In this document: positions 17,392-26,992 of the stretch, piece after piece
How positions within the stretch are numbered: the stretch's first letter is position 1
How the letters are laid out: each line of letters opens with the position of its first letter
DNA from: Sphingobacterium sp. UBA4616
Lineage (GTDB): Bacteria; Bacteroidota; Bacteroidia; Sphingobacteriales; Sphingobacteriaceae
Reading direction: 5' to 3'
Assembly: GCA_002386525.1 (NCBI GenBank)
Contig: DGIS01000025.1
Coordinates: 705,464-769,463 of the forward strand
DNA: 64,000 nucleotides
Position numbers and translations under genes: made by a program
Notes under the pieces: model-generated
What the model was told of the DNA's origin: nothing
The model's database searches: none
Seen by the model: the letters and a program-made list of their open reading frames with translations, nothing else

Positions 17392-20331
17392 TCAATATCC
17401 AAATATTTCATCAAGAGTTAATTTTTTAACATTTCCCAACCCAGACATCAGGCCTTCATTTAGGTCCTTTTCATCGCCTACAATGCAATAGATATACGGT
17501 TTATGACTGATATTATCGTTATGGAATGCTTTTAGATCTGAAAATGTCAGCTGAGGAAGCTTCTCAAAAATTATCTTTCTAGCATCTTCTGTAAGTCCAC
17601 GACGTTGTGCGGCCAAATAGCTGGAAAGAATGCCTGCGCCAGTAATCCGTTCACTTGCCAACGACTTTAGTAAATTGGTGCGAATTGATTCTAGTCCTAC
17701 CTTTGATTCTGGAAGCTCATTCAAAAGCTCATTCATACCGCTAACGGCATCTTTAAACTTATCAGATTGTGTTCCTATATACGCGCCCACCATACCGTGA
17801 TTTTGCTTCTTTTGAGGCTGTCCATAGTAAGCATAAGTGGTGTAGGCCAAAGCTTTGGATTCACGCAGCGTTTGAAAAACAATACTTCCCATGCCGCCTC
17901 CAAAATAACCGTTGAAGAAAGCCACTGTAGGTATTTGGTTTTTATCAAATAATCCGGAATTACGAACCCAGAAAACTTCTGCCTGCTTCATCGCATACTG
18001 GGCAAACAAGACTTTATTTTCGTTTGTAGGCTTTTCCTCAAATTCTATACCTTTCTCAATCGCTGAATAAGGTAAATCATGTTGTTTTAAAGGTTTCAGA
18101 TTTTTCACTAGATCAGTCACCTCTTGGGGGCCATAATATAGGATGCGATGTTTGGCATTTGCTAGATGATGTAACACAGCTACGAGTTCAGATGCCTTCA
18201 ATCCGTCAAGTTCCTGATCGGTATAGGTGTAGTTAAATGGATTTTTGGCTCCATAACGTGCATACGCTTTTAATCCTTCCATGATGGATGCCTTATTCTC
18301 CTTGGCATTAGCCCGCGACTTTTTGACGCGTTCAATATATGCTTTGAACGCCCCCTCGTCTACCACGCAATTGTGCATAAGATCGTGCAACAGGGCAATG
18401 GATGCTGCGAAATTACTATTCATCCCTGAAACAGAAACGCTACTTTCTTCATTTCCCGAAGAGACCGAAAAGTCTGATGCCAATTTGTAGAATGCCTTGC
18501 TAAAGTCTTCGCTACTCTTATCTTTGGTACCCAAAAACTCCAAATATCCCACCGCAAGGCTTAATAATTTATTATCCCAGCTTCCAAAATCAAAATGATA
18601 GGTAAGGCTAAACAACTCATTATTTTTATTTTGAACGGCCAACACATCGATATCTTTCAATTTTGCTGTTGACATATCTTTTGCAAAATCAATCCATTTA
18701 GGTTTGATATCCTGCTCAGGCATCGCGTTAATCTGCTTCAAAAAGGCGGATTCAACATTTCGGTTAACAGTAATCGGCGTAATAGTCGGTTTCAATACTT
18801 TATCCACCTTGTCATCCTGTCCTTTTTGTTTATAGACAGCAACATAGTTCGCATCAGAAAGATACTTATTGGCAAAACGTACGATATCTTCTTTAGTAAT
18901 TTTTGATAATCGATCGGTATAACCCAATTCTTTTGCCCAATCAATCTCCGATGTGAAGCCTGACATGAGCTGCTCCGCAGTGCTACTATAGTTATCGAAT
19001 AACTTGATCTGCGCTTTCTTTTCATTATTAACGATTGAGATCAGCAAGTCATCTGAAAACTGCCCTTTTCGCAATTTATCAAGCTCGCTCAGCAATAAGT
19101 TTTTGACATCATCCAGGCTTTGTCCGGCACCGGGGTTCCCCTGAAGTATCAACATCGAATAATCTTTCAATACGTAGGGAAATGCACCTGCACCCAATAA
19201 TTTCTGTGATTTAACTAGATTTAGGTCAATCAATCCCGCGGATCCATTGGTCAGCACATTTGCCATAAGATTCAGCATTTGCGCATCAGGATCAGCCGCC
19301 CCTGGAAAACGAAATCCCATCAGCAGATATTCCGCTGTAGGTCCCATGACAGTTCTAGTAACGGGACTCGTAATCGCTTGTTCCTTTTCAAAAGTGTAGG
19401 CTGGAACAGCTTTAGGTTTCATTGTGGAAAACGACTTGTCAATACGTTGAATAACATCGTTGGGATTGAAATCACCCGACATAATCACGCCCATATTATT
19501 GGGCACATAATAGGTCGTGTAATATTCCCGTATTGCTTTTAGCGAAGGGTTTTTAAGGTGTTCTACAGAGCCCAATACCGTTTGTTTTCCATAATTATTT
19601 TTCGGAAACATGGCCGCAAAAATAGTTTCTATAGCTTTTCTATTGTCGTTATCCAGACTGATATTTTTCTCTTCATAGACGGATTCCAGCTCGGTATGGA
19701 ATAAACGCAGTATGGGATTCCTGAAGCGTTCGGCCTGAACCGTTAAATATTTGTCGAGCACATTATTGGGAATGTCTTCCACATAGACGGTCTGTTCAAA
19801 AGATGTAAATGCATTGGTTCCCTTGGAGCCCATACTACTCATCAGCTTGTCGTACTCATTCGGAATCGCATACTTAGCTGCTTCACCGGATACGCGATCA
19901 ATTTCTTTATAGATCGCCGCCCGCTCATTAGCATCCGTTGTATGATTATATTTCTCATACAGATTGTCAACCTGATCCAACAATGGTTTTTCTTTCGACC
20001 AATCGAGACTACCAAATTTGTCGGTACCCTTAAAAAGCATATGTTCAAGATAATGCGCCAATCCGGTATGGTCTTTAGGATCTGTTTTACTTCCAGCCTT
20101 GGTCGCGATGTATGCTTGAATACGAGGCTGTTTGTTATTCGGGCTGAGGATGACAGTGAGACCGTTTTTAAGTTTGTAGAAACGGGTACGAACGGGATCG
20201 TTGGTCACATACTTATAGGCATATCCACCTTCAGTGGAATCTTTCCATACATATTTATCTACCTGGGCCTGGATGCCGGTCGTAATGAACAATAGCGAAA
20301 TAAAGGCTATTGTTTTAAATTTTCTATTCAT
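17392..20331 (-). CDS. M16-family (insulinase/pitrilysin) zinc metallopeptidase
   Basis: A 979-residue exported protease. The inverted zinc motif HxxEH is HYLEH (His93, Glu96, His97 from ATG 20331) and the third ligand lies in LESVYEEKN. An N-terminal catalytic M16 half and a C-terminal inactive M16 half are both present, as in pitrilysin-type double-length proteins. A signal peptide ends near GIQAQ. The ATG at 20331 is preferred to a TTG 27 nt upstream because it places the signal peptide at the N-terminus. It is divergent from the beta-barrel receptor at 20635 and probably degrades periplasmic peptides. Confidence 0.95.
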   Translation of the reverse strand: MNRKFKTIAFISLLFITTGIQAQVDKYVWKDSTEGGYAYKYVTNDPVRTRFYKLKNGLTVILSPNNKQPRIQAYIATKAGSKTDPKDHTGLAHYLEHMLFKGTDKFGSLDWSKEKPLLDQVDNLYEKYNHTTDANERAAIYKEIDRVSGEAAKYAIPNEYDKLMSSMGSKGTNAFTSFEQTVYVEDIPNNVLDKYLTVQAERFRNPILRLFHTELESVYEEKNISLDNDNRKAIETIFAAMFPKNNYGKQTVLGSVEHLKNPSLKAIREYYTTYYVPNNMGVIMSGDFNPNDVIQRIDKSFSTMKPKAVPAYTFEKEQAITSPVTRTVMGPTAEYLLMGFRFPGAADPDAQMLNLMANVLTNGSAGLIDLNLVKSQKLLGAGAFPYVLKDYSMLILQGNPGAGQSLDDVKNLLLSELDKLRKGQFSDDLLISIVNNEKKAQIKLFDNYSSTAEQLMSGFTSEIDWAKELGYTDRLSKITKEDIVRFANKYLSDANYVAVYKQKGQDDKVDKVLKPTITPITVNRNVESAFLKQINAMPEQDIKPKWIDFAKDMSTAKLKDIDVLAVQNKNNELFSLTYHFDFGSWDNKLLSLAVGYLEFLGTKDKSSEDFSKAFYKLASDFSVSSGNEESSVSVSGMNSNFAASIALLHDLMHNCVVDEGAFKAYIERVKKSRANAKENKASIMEGLKAYARYGAKNPFNYTYTDQELDGLKASELVAVLHHLANAKHRILYYGPQEVTDLVKNLKPLKQHDLPYSAIEKGIEFEEKPTNENKVLFAQYAMKQAEVFWVRNSGLFDKNQIPTVAFFNGYFGGGMGSIVFQTLRESKALAYTTYAYYGQPQKKQNHGMVGAYIGTQSDKFKDAVSGMNELLNELPESKVGLESIRTNLLKSLASERITGAGILSSYLAAQRRGLTEDARKIIFEKLPQLTFSDLKAFHNDNISHKPYIYCIVGDEKDLNEGLMSGLGNVKKLTLDEIFGY

Positions 20332-20634
20332 AATTGGACGTGATTTTTTAATTGACAACTTAAGGCAACTATCTATACAAGATTATTTACAGCAATAATC
20401 AAAATTAGCAGCCACAAACACAAACACCCTTTAATAATTCAAGAAAAAAATCTCAAAAACACCACATAGACGAGAAAAAAAAACAAAAATAGCAGTATTT
20501 AACCTTACCCCCATTCATTTTTTTTGTTTAGAAGTCATTATATCATATGCAACATTCTTTCGCAAAGATCGACTAACTAGTAGCTACTAATTAAAACTAT
20601 CGTCATCAAAGCTTAGCGTAAGAAACTTAAATTT

Positions 20635-23100
20635 ATGAATGTACTAAAACAAATTTTTCTGCTTGTTCCATATCTACTCTTCTTCTCTCTATCTCATGGT
20701 TCACATCATACAGCTTCTACGGCCATCATCAATGCTGATGATTCGACTTTTAGTGTTAAGGGCAAAATAGTGGATTCAATTACCAATGAAGCGGTTCATC
20801 TAGCTTCAATATACCTATATGAGCGTACAAGTGATAAGGCTCCAATAAAAGCAACGATGACAAATGAAACCGGTGACTTCCAACTGAGGCACAGCACTTC
20901 GTTTTACATGACAATAAGCTATATGGGATTTCAGCCACAGACCAAAAGAATTGAGCGTATGAATGCGAGCGATATCAATATTGGTATAATAAGACTGCAA
21001 AAAATTGAAAATAAGCTTGAAGAGGTGGCCGTTTCTTCAAAAAAGCCTACGCTGGAACTTATTGTCGGCGGATATAAATTTAACACCGACAACAATGTCA
21101 TCGGAAACAACACAAACATGGCAGAGCTGCTCAAGCAGGTGCCCGGATTGACTGTGGACGAGCTGGAAGGTAAATTACAATTGCTTGGAAAGGGGGCCAC
21201 AGTGTTGGTTAACGGCCGAAAAGTCAATATGGGTGGTCGGGATCTATTAAATTACCTAAAATCCCTGCCGAGCAACGATGTCCTCTCAGTTAATGTGCTT
21301 ACAAGTCCGGGCGCAGCCTACGATTCATCCGGTGATGGTGGGATCGTAGATATCAGACTTAAGAAAAATAACATTCTGGGTTTCTTTGGTTCTGCCAGTG
21401 CCAGTATTTCTACACTTTGGGGCACAGAAGAATCAATGAATCTTAATCTTAGAAAAAATAAGTTTGAAGTTTCATTGGGGTATAATTTTTCATACAATGA
21501 AGACCAACATAGACGAAATGATCTCGTAAAAAACTACTACTTACCGGATTCAAGTTATCTCTATAGGCAAGAGCAGATTAGCCATAGATCCCAACGGACG
21601 CATTCAATCAAAACCAATACACTTTATCATATTGATTCGACGAGCACACTTTCTTTTAATTATTGGTACGCTTACTTTTATGGAAAATTTCCAAACGAAC
21701 GCGACGCTGCTGTCTATAATCAGAAAGATGAGTTTCAAAGAAGAATTGAACAACGTGATTTAATTTTTTTAGACAATCATTTCCATATCGTCGATCTTAT
21801 TTATGATAAAAATTTTGAAAATAAAAAGAAGCTCTCGATTGGTCTGAATTATTCTACCTATTCCAATGAGAATAATACGTCATTTTGGAGAAAGGCTTAT
21901 AATTTTTCTGGCATCGGAATAAATTCATCAGAAAACAATAGTAGAAATTTTATCACGACCAGACCCTATGAAATCTGGACATTCAATGCTGATTATATAA
22001 ATAACATTGGAAAGGACATCGATCTAAAATTTGGGACAAAATACAACAGAGCAAATACCAAAAGCTACTTTAAGGATTTAGCAACAAATGGAAATATAGC
22101 AGGTACAGAAGGAAATAAGGAAGATGAACTCCAATATAACGAGAGGATACTTGCCGCTTATGCTACGATGAGCGGTAAACATAAAGGCTTCTCGTTCGAT
22201 GTGGGTTTGCGACTGGAATCATTCGACTATTCACTGCGATCCGTTTCAAGAAGCGAACAGATAAAAGATAATTATATTAATTTATTTTCCAATTTTAATA
22301 TTCGACATAATTTAGATGAGAAAAACAGTATTTCTTTATCGGGGAATAGAAGAATTGAACGGCCAGGTTACAACATGCTCAATCCATTTGCAATAACAAA
22401 TAATCCGATCTATTTTACCAATGGCAACATTTATTTAAAGCCTTATTTTGCCAATAGACTGGATCTCCAATATTCATATAAACTGAATGACAACCACTCC
22501 ATCTTACTCTCTTTATATGGAAACTCTTCAAACAATATGTTTGCGTATGTGTCGAGATACAATCAAGAGGTGGCAAGTCCAGAGTTTAACTATTATAATG
22601 ATTATAATCAGCAACAGATTGGAGGCTATCTCATGTTGCAAAACAAATTTGGAAGCAAGGTGAATATCAGCACCTACCTATCGCTTCAACGTCCGACGTT
22701 CAAATCGAACAATGCAGAAGATATTTTGTTACCCGGAAGCCTAAACTTCAACGGCTCAATCAATACTTTTATCCATATATTCCCAAAGACTACGGTTCAA
22801 ATACTTGGCTTTTATGCTTCGGTACGCAATAGTTTCCAAATGAAATATGGCCCCTCAGGATATATAACGACTGGGTTGCAACAAAAAGTACTTAAAGACA
22901 AGCTGAACATATCCTTAACTATTGAAGATATTTTTAACTTACAAAAATTTCCTATTTCCAGTTTAGGTAACGCAATTGCAATAGCGTCAATAAACAAATT
23001 ATCATCAAGATATGCAAAAGTAAGTGTGAGTTACAATTTTGGAAAGACCTTCTCCATTAAACAGACAAAAAAAATGGAAAAGGATTCGAGAATAAATTAG
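20635..23100 (+). CDS. Outer membrane beta-barrel receptor (OMP_b-brl_3 type)
   Basis: An 821-residue outer-membrane protein with a signal peptide (1-22), a carboxypeptidase-like regulatory domain (about 42-120), a plug-like domain (about 130-245, with VPGLTVDELEG and SPGAAYDSSGDGG), and a large C-terminal barrel. This is the TonB-dependent-receptor-like family without a SusD partner. The substrate is unknown. A weak hairpin with a 6-bp stem (23138-23153) follows the stop. Confidence 0.92.
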   Translation: MNVLKQIFLLVPYLLFFSLSHGSHHTASTAIINADDSTFSVKGKIVDSITNEAVHLASIYLYERTSDKAPIKATMTNETGDFQLRHSTSFYMTISYMGFQPQTKRIERMNASDINIGIIRLQKIENKLEEVAVSSKKPTLELIVGGYKFNTDNNVIGNNTNMAELLKQVPGLTVDELEGKLQLLGKGATVLVNGRKVNMGGRDLLNYLKSLPSNDVLSVNVLTSPGAAYDSSGDGGIVDIRLKKNNILGFFGSASASISTLWGTEESMNLNLRKNKFEVSLGYNFSYNEDQHRRNDLVKNYYLPDSSYLYRQEQISHRSQRTHSIKTNTLYHIDSTSTLSFNYWYAYFYGKFPNERDAAVYNQKDEFQRRIEQRDLIFLDNHFHIVDLIYDKNFENKKKLSIGLNYSTYSNENNTSFWRKAYNFSGIGINSSENNSRNFITTRPYEIWTFNADYINNIGKDIDLKFGTKYNRANTKSYFKDLATNGNIAGTEGNKEDELQYNERILAAYATMSGKHKGFSFDVGLRLESFDYSLRSVSRSEQIKDNYINLFSNFNIRHNLDEKNSISLSGNRRIERPGYNMLNPFAITNNPIYFTNGNIYLKPYFANRLDLQYSYKLNDNHSILLSLYGNSSNNMFAYVSRYNQEVASPEFNYYNDYNQQQIGGYLMLQNKFGSKVNISTYLSLQRPTFKSNNAEDILLPGSLNFNGSINTFIHIFPKTTVQILGFYASVRNSFQMKYGPSGYITTGLQQKVLKDKLNISLTIEDIFNLQKFPISSLGNAIAIASINKLSSRYAKVSVSYNFGKTFSIKQTKKMEKDSRIN

Positions 23101-23137
23101 CATGTGCGTAAACAGGAGTGACAACCGGGCAGTAAAA

Positions 23138-23153
23138 CTACACTCAAGTGTAG
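23138..23153 (+). terminator. Possible weak terminator
   Basis: CTACAC and GTGTAG form a 6-bp stem with a TCAA loop, followed by CTTAATTTAG, 37 nt after the receptor stop. The stem is short and the T-run poor. Confidence 0.4.
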
Positions 23154-23380
23154 CTTAATTTAGCATAAACTCCAATATTTTTGATCGATATAACAACCGA
23201 TACCAAATGAAACGCGCAAAAGAAATGAATACCAAACAAGATGCTCTACCTATTAATCTGTTCACCTTTAAACCGTACTAAACATTTTTTTATCGCAATG
23301 TTGTATTTTAGTAATAGGAAAACTTCTTCCACGTCTGCGAAATATGTCTCGTTACCAGTATCAACCAAAAAAACACTGAT

Positions 23381-24094
23381 ATGAACTGTAAAAACTGTGG
23401 AGCTACCATTGCTTCTAAATTCTGTCCAGATTGTGGTCAACCAGCGGTTCTTAAAAGAATAGATGCCCACTACATTGCTCATGAAATTGAGCATGTACTT
23501 CATTTTGAACGGGGTATATTGTATACGATTAAAGAACTTATTGTCACTCCCGGCCAAAATGTAAAAAAATACATTTCGGAAAATAGGAGCCGGCTAGTCA
23601 AACCGATTATTTTTATCATTGTGACTTCGTTGATCTACTCCATTATTACTCACTTTTTTCATGTCGAAGACAAATATGTATTTTACAACGAAGCTAAACC
23701 GTCCACTACTGGAGTGCTATTTCAATGGGTGCAGGGACATTATGGTTATGCCAACCTTATCATGGGTATGTTTATTGCTTCGTGGATTCAACTATTTTTC
23801 AAAAAGTACAATTACAACTTTTTTGAAATATTGATCTTATTATGCTTCGTCATGGGAATGGGCATGCTTATTTATGCCGTGTTTTCCATTTTGCAGGGTG
23901 TTACTCATATGCGCATAGCTAATGTTGGTGGCGTTGTCGGCATCTTATATTGCTCTTGGGCAATAGGACAATTCTTCGACGCTAAAAGGGCAGGAAATTA
24001 TTTGAAAGCACTGGCTGCCTATATTTTAGGATTAATCACATTTTCAATAATGGTACTTCTATTGGGTTTAACCATCGATTACATTATTGGTTAA
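23381..24094 (+). CDS. DUF3667 membrane protein with N-terminal zinc ribbon
   Basis: A 237-residue protein that starts with a four-Cys zinc ribbon (Cys3, Cys6, Cys15, Cys18), followed by a short helical region (HYIAHEIEHVLHFERG) and four or five membrane helices. This is the DUF3667 arrangement, found almost only in Bacteroidota and with no known function. It forms its own transcription unit and is followed by a hairpin shared with the convergent HxlR gene. Confidence 0.92.
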   Translation: MNCKNCGATIASKFCPDCGQPAVLKRIDAHYIAHEIEHVLHFERGILYTIKELIVTPGQNVKKYISENRSRLVKPIIFIIVTSLIYSIITHFFHVEDKYVFYNEAKPSTTGVLFQWVQGHYGYANLIMGMFIASWIQLFFKKYNYNFFEILILLCFVMGMGMLIYAVFSILQGVTHMRIANVGGVVGILYCSWAIGQFFDAKRAGNYLKALAAYILGLITFSIMVLLLGLTIDYIIG

Positions 24095-24116
24095 AGTTAC
24101 GGCTTTGCTATGCGGT

Positions 24117-24142
24117 CAGGGCTAGCGTATCCAGCAGCCCTG
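24117..24142. terminator. Hairpin between convergent genes
   Basis: CAGGGCT (24117-24123) pairs with AGCCCTG (24136-24142). TTTGCATTTTAT follows on the plus strand. It may terminate DUF3667 and, less well, the HxlR gene. Confidence 0.6.
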
Positions 24143-24189
24143 TTTGCATTTTATATGATTTCAATGTCGAAGGAATAATTTGCAACGTA

Positions 24190-24558
24190 TTACACTTGCT
24201 TTTCCATCAGTTTTCTATGTTTACCGCCCCAATTACTCAATTGCGACCAAATAGGTACTAATTCCTCAGCAATTGCTATCAGTTCATAATCTACTCTAGG
24301 AGGTACTTCGGCATATACAGTTCGGCTGATAAGCCCCTCCTTTTCAAGTTCCCTTAACTGTAATGTAAGCATGCGTTCGGTGATGCCGTTAATTCTGTCA
24401 CGAAGTTCGCTGAAACGTAATTTTCCTCCCTCCAATTTACATAAGATCAATAATTTCCACCGCCCTCCAAGCATACAAACGGCGTATGTCAGATCGCATC
24501 CTTCTACGATAGCTTTCTCATTTTGCATATTAGTTGAGTTCTCTTTTCTCTTTCCCAT
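24190..24558 (-). CDS. HxlR-family transcriptional regulator
   Basis: A 122-residue winged-helix protein. The family signature is CDLTYAVCMLGGRWKLLIL (Cys21 onward), followed by LRFSELRDRINGITERMLT and the wing region. HxlR proteins sense electrophiles or oxidants, often through the N-terminal Cys, and control a divergent gene. The esterase and MFS pair starts 91 nt away with a palindrome between them, so this is probably its local repressor. Confidence 0.93.
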   Translation of the reverse strand: MGKRKENSTNMQNEKAIVEGCDLTYAVCMLGGRWKLLILCKLEGGKLRFSELRDRINGITERMLTLQLRELEKEGLISRTVYAEVPPRVDYELIAIAEELVPIWSQLSNWGGKHRKLMEKQV

Positions 24559-24579
24559 AACTTACAAATTTGTTCGTAT

Positions 24580-24602
24580 CACACAAATAGCTGCTTTGTG
24601 TG
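24580..24602. promoter_or_regulatory. Palindromic operator between hxlR-type gene and esterase
   Basis: CACACAAA and TTTGTGTG are a perfect 8-nt inverted repeat around a 7-nt spacer, centred in the 91-nt divergent region. Both copies of GTATCAC (24576 and 24607) lie close by. The position fits an HxlR operator. Confidence 0.6.
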
Positions 24603-24649
24603 TAAATGTATCACTTCTGCTTAGTTTTACTCAAAATTGAAGATACAAT

Positions 24650-25651
24650 ATGAAAAAACTCATCGGAATATTTATAATATCAATGTTAATTTCTTGTAAA
24701 ACGACAAAGACTATCACAATGCAAACAGTTAAATTTACGCCGGAAATCAGTAAAATCGTAGATGAACTCAGAAAGATTCATGTTTTTGACGGCAAAGACA
24801 TTTTAGATATGAGCCGAAAAGGCTATGAGACTATGGCGATTCAGCTCGGTGGTAAAAAGGAAACGATCAGAGTAATCGAAGAATTTGATATTCCTAACGA
24901 TGCCCACGCTATTCCTATCCGAATCTATAGACCAAACGGAATGCAAATCCAAAAATCTTCCGCTATCATATTTCTTCATGGAGGTTGGTTTGTTTCGGGA
25001 AGTTTTGAAACACATGATGCTATGGTTCGGCAATTAGCTAATGCAACAGGTGCCGCTATTATTTTTATCGACTATCGGCTAGCCCCAGAATACCCATTTC
25101 CGGCTGGACTTGATGATGCTCATTTTGCCAGTGAATGGATTATTAAAAATGCAGATGATCTACATTTGGACAAGGACAAAATCGGTATCGTCGGCGACAG
25201 TGCAGGTGGTGCATTGGCTGCAAGTATTTCAACACAACTAGGCCAACAATTTAGATTTCAAGTGCTCATCTACCCTGCTGCAGATAATAGCCTGGATACA
25301 CAGTCGTGGAAAGTCTATAAAGACGGTCCTATCATTAACAGGGAGGAAGGTGTTAGGGCTTGGAACTGGTATCTGAATACCCCAGAGAAAAAAACAAATC
25401 CATTAGCAATCCCCATACGAATAAAAGATTTTAAAACTACACCTCCGACACTGGTTTTATTAGCTGAACACGATCCGCTAAGGGATGAAGGATTAGTGTT
25501 GGCAGAAAACATGAAAGCCTATGGAGTTCCTATCAAAACCCTGTTTTACAAAGAAATGACCCATGGTTTTATGCATATGGGTGCCCTATTAAAAGAAACG
25601 AAAGAAGCTATTGTCGACATCGCCGAATTTACAAAAGAACACACTCAATAA
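24650..25651 (+). CDS. Lipid-anchored alpha/beta hydrolase (HSL-type esterase)
   Basis: A 333-residue esterase of the hormone-sensitive lipase group. The oxyanion motif HGGW is at 110-113, the nucleophile elbow GDSAGG has Ser184, and the acid and base are Asp275 (AEHDPLRDE) and His305 (THGF). A lipoprotein signal with lipobox LISC (13-16) suggests anchoring in the cell envelope. The gene sits 17 nt before the MFS gene and forms an operon with it, divergent from HxlR. Confidence 0.93.
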   Translation: MKKLIGIFIISMLISCKTTKTITMQTVKFTPEISKIVDELRKIHVFDGKDILDMSRKGYETMAIQLGGKKETIRVIEEFDIPNDAHAIPIRIYRPNGMQIQKSSAIIFLHGGWFVSGSFETHDAMVRQLANATGAAIIFIDYRLAPEYPFPAGLDDAHFASEWIIKNADDLHLDKDKIGIVGDSAGGALAASISTQLGQQFRFQVLIYPAADNSLDTQSWKVYKDGPIINREEGVRAWNWYLNTPEKKTNPLAIPIRIKDFKTTPPTLVLLAEHDPLRDEGLVLAENMKAYGVPIKTLFYKEMTHGFMHMGALLKETKEAIVDIAEFTKEHTQ

Positions 25652-25668
25652 ATCTCAACTGATTTTTC

Positions 25669-26826
25669 ATGAAAAAGTACGCATACATCGGGGCTTTAGG
25701 ATTTTTAGCTATTATCACCACAGAATTTGGAATCATAGGCATACTACCCCAGCTCGCAGATTATTATCGTATAAGCATTGATGAAGCCGGATATCTACTA
25801 GGTGCTTTTGCATTGGTAATTGCCTTAACAGGACCTTTTATGACCTTATTTTCTTCCAGGTTCGAACGCAAAAGCGTCATGCTGTTGGCGATATCAATTT
25901 TTCTGCTTACTGGAATAGTTTCTTCCTTCGCTCCCCCTTTTTGGTTATTGATGTTGGTGAGAATTTTACCTGCATTTTTGCAACCTGTTTATATTGCTAC
26001 AGCATTGTCAGTTGCGATAGCACATGGCAATAAACAAAACGAGAACGAAATGATGAGTATTGTGTTTAGCGGTGTAGCGCTGGCTATGGTTACCACAGTG
26101 CCTTTCTCCACGTATGTTGCAAGCTATTTATCTTGGGAATACTCATTTATGGTACAAGCAGTCATTAGCTTCGTAGCACTAGTCGTTATCTACGTGCTTC
26201 TTCCTTCGATGCCTATAAAAGAGAAAAAATCTTATGGAAGCCAATTAAAAATATTGACCAAACCAAAGTTCATTGTTAGCACAGCGACGAATTTCTTTAT
26301 GATTTCAGCCTGGTTTTCTACCTATAGCTACTTTGCTGACTACTTGAATAAAGCAAAGGATATGGATAGCACAATGATCAGTTACATGTTATTCGTGTTT
26401 GGAATGATTGGCATACTGGCAAATTGGTCAGCAGGAAAAATGCTCAATAGAGATGTAAAATTTACGACTGCATTTTTTCTCTCAGGCACTATCTTAGTCC
26501 CTATACTATTAAACTTTTCTGGAGGTAATACCCTTGCAACAATTTTTGTCATCATTTTATGGGGCTTTCTCTATTCTCCAAGTTTTCTGAATGCGTCAAC
26601 CTATATGATTTCTTCAGCGCCAGAAGCAATGGAATTTGCAAACAGTCTAGCTACATCATTTGGAAACTTAGGTATAACTGTGGGTACAACTATCGGAGGA
26701 TGGATTATTGTTAACAAAGGTGTAGCCTATACTCCTTGGCTTACCTTAGTATTTGGTGCACTCGCTTATTTCATGGTATTATTTAGGGGATACCTGGAGA
26801 AAAAGGAGGCTAAAAAGTACGTGTAA
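25669..26826 (+). CDS. MFS transporter (AraJ/drug:H+ antiporter type)
   Basis: A 385-residue permease with about 12 membrane helices. The early segment with EFGIIGILPQLA and the MFS-A-like loop RFERKSV are typical of the AraJ/drug:H+ antiporter-1 group. The probable role is export of a small molecule, perhaps a product or substrate of the neighbouring esterase. The pair is likely controlled by HxlR. Confidence 0.92.
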   Translation: MKKYAYIGALGFLAIITTEFGIIGILPQLADYYRISIDEAGYLLGAFALVIALTGPFMTLFSSRFERKSVMLLAISIFLLTGIVSSFAPPFWLLMLVRILPAFLQPVYIATALSVAIAHGNKQNENEMMSIVFSGVALAMVTTVPFSTYVASYLSWEYSFMVQAVISFVALVVIYVLLPSMPIKEKKSYGSQLKILTKPKFIVSTATNFFMISAWFSTYSYFADYLNKAKDMDSTMISYMLFVFGMIGILANWSAGKMLNRDVKFTTAFFLSGTILVPILLNFSGGNTLATIFVIILWGFLYSPSFLNASTYMISSAPEAMEFANSLATSFGNLGITVGTTIGGWIIVNKGVAYTPWLTLVFGALAYFMVLFRGYLEKKEAKKYV

Positions 26827-26854
26827 AGACACGCTTTGGTGTAGCGTATATTTT

Positions 26855-26888
26855 CAGTTTGTCCGTTTAGATAATAACGGACAAACTG
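26855..26888 (+). terminator. Strong hairpin after esterase-MFS operon
   Basis: CAGTTTGTCCGT (26855-26866) and ACGGACAAACTG (26877-26888) are a perfect 12-bp stem with a 10-nt loop, 28 nt after the MFS stop. It lacks a clear T-run on either strand. Confidence 0.6.
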
Positions 26889-26992
26889 GACTGCACCCAA
26901 TCAAAATATTGCAGCTTAGCCACTAGGTATAGAAAGAAGGTAAATATGTCTATGTCTGCGTCGACACAGCTTAATGATGGAACTAAGCTTGC

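Noticed and set aside
20332..20358. TTG start for the M16 protease at 20358
   Set aside because: The signal peptide begins at ATG 20331, and an extension would put residues ahead of it.
23246..23557. 103-codon minus-strand frame over the DUF3667 start
   Set aside because: It overlaps the well-supported DUF3667 zinc-ribbon N-terminus on the opposite strand.
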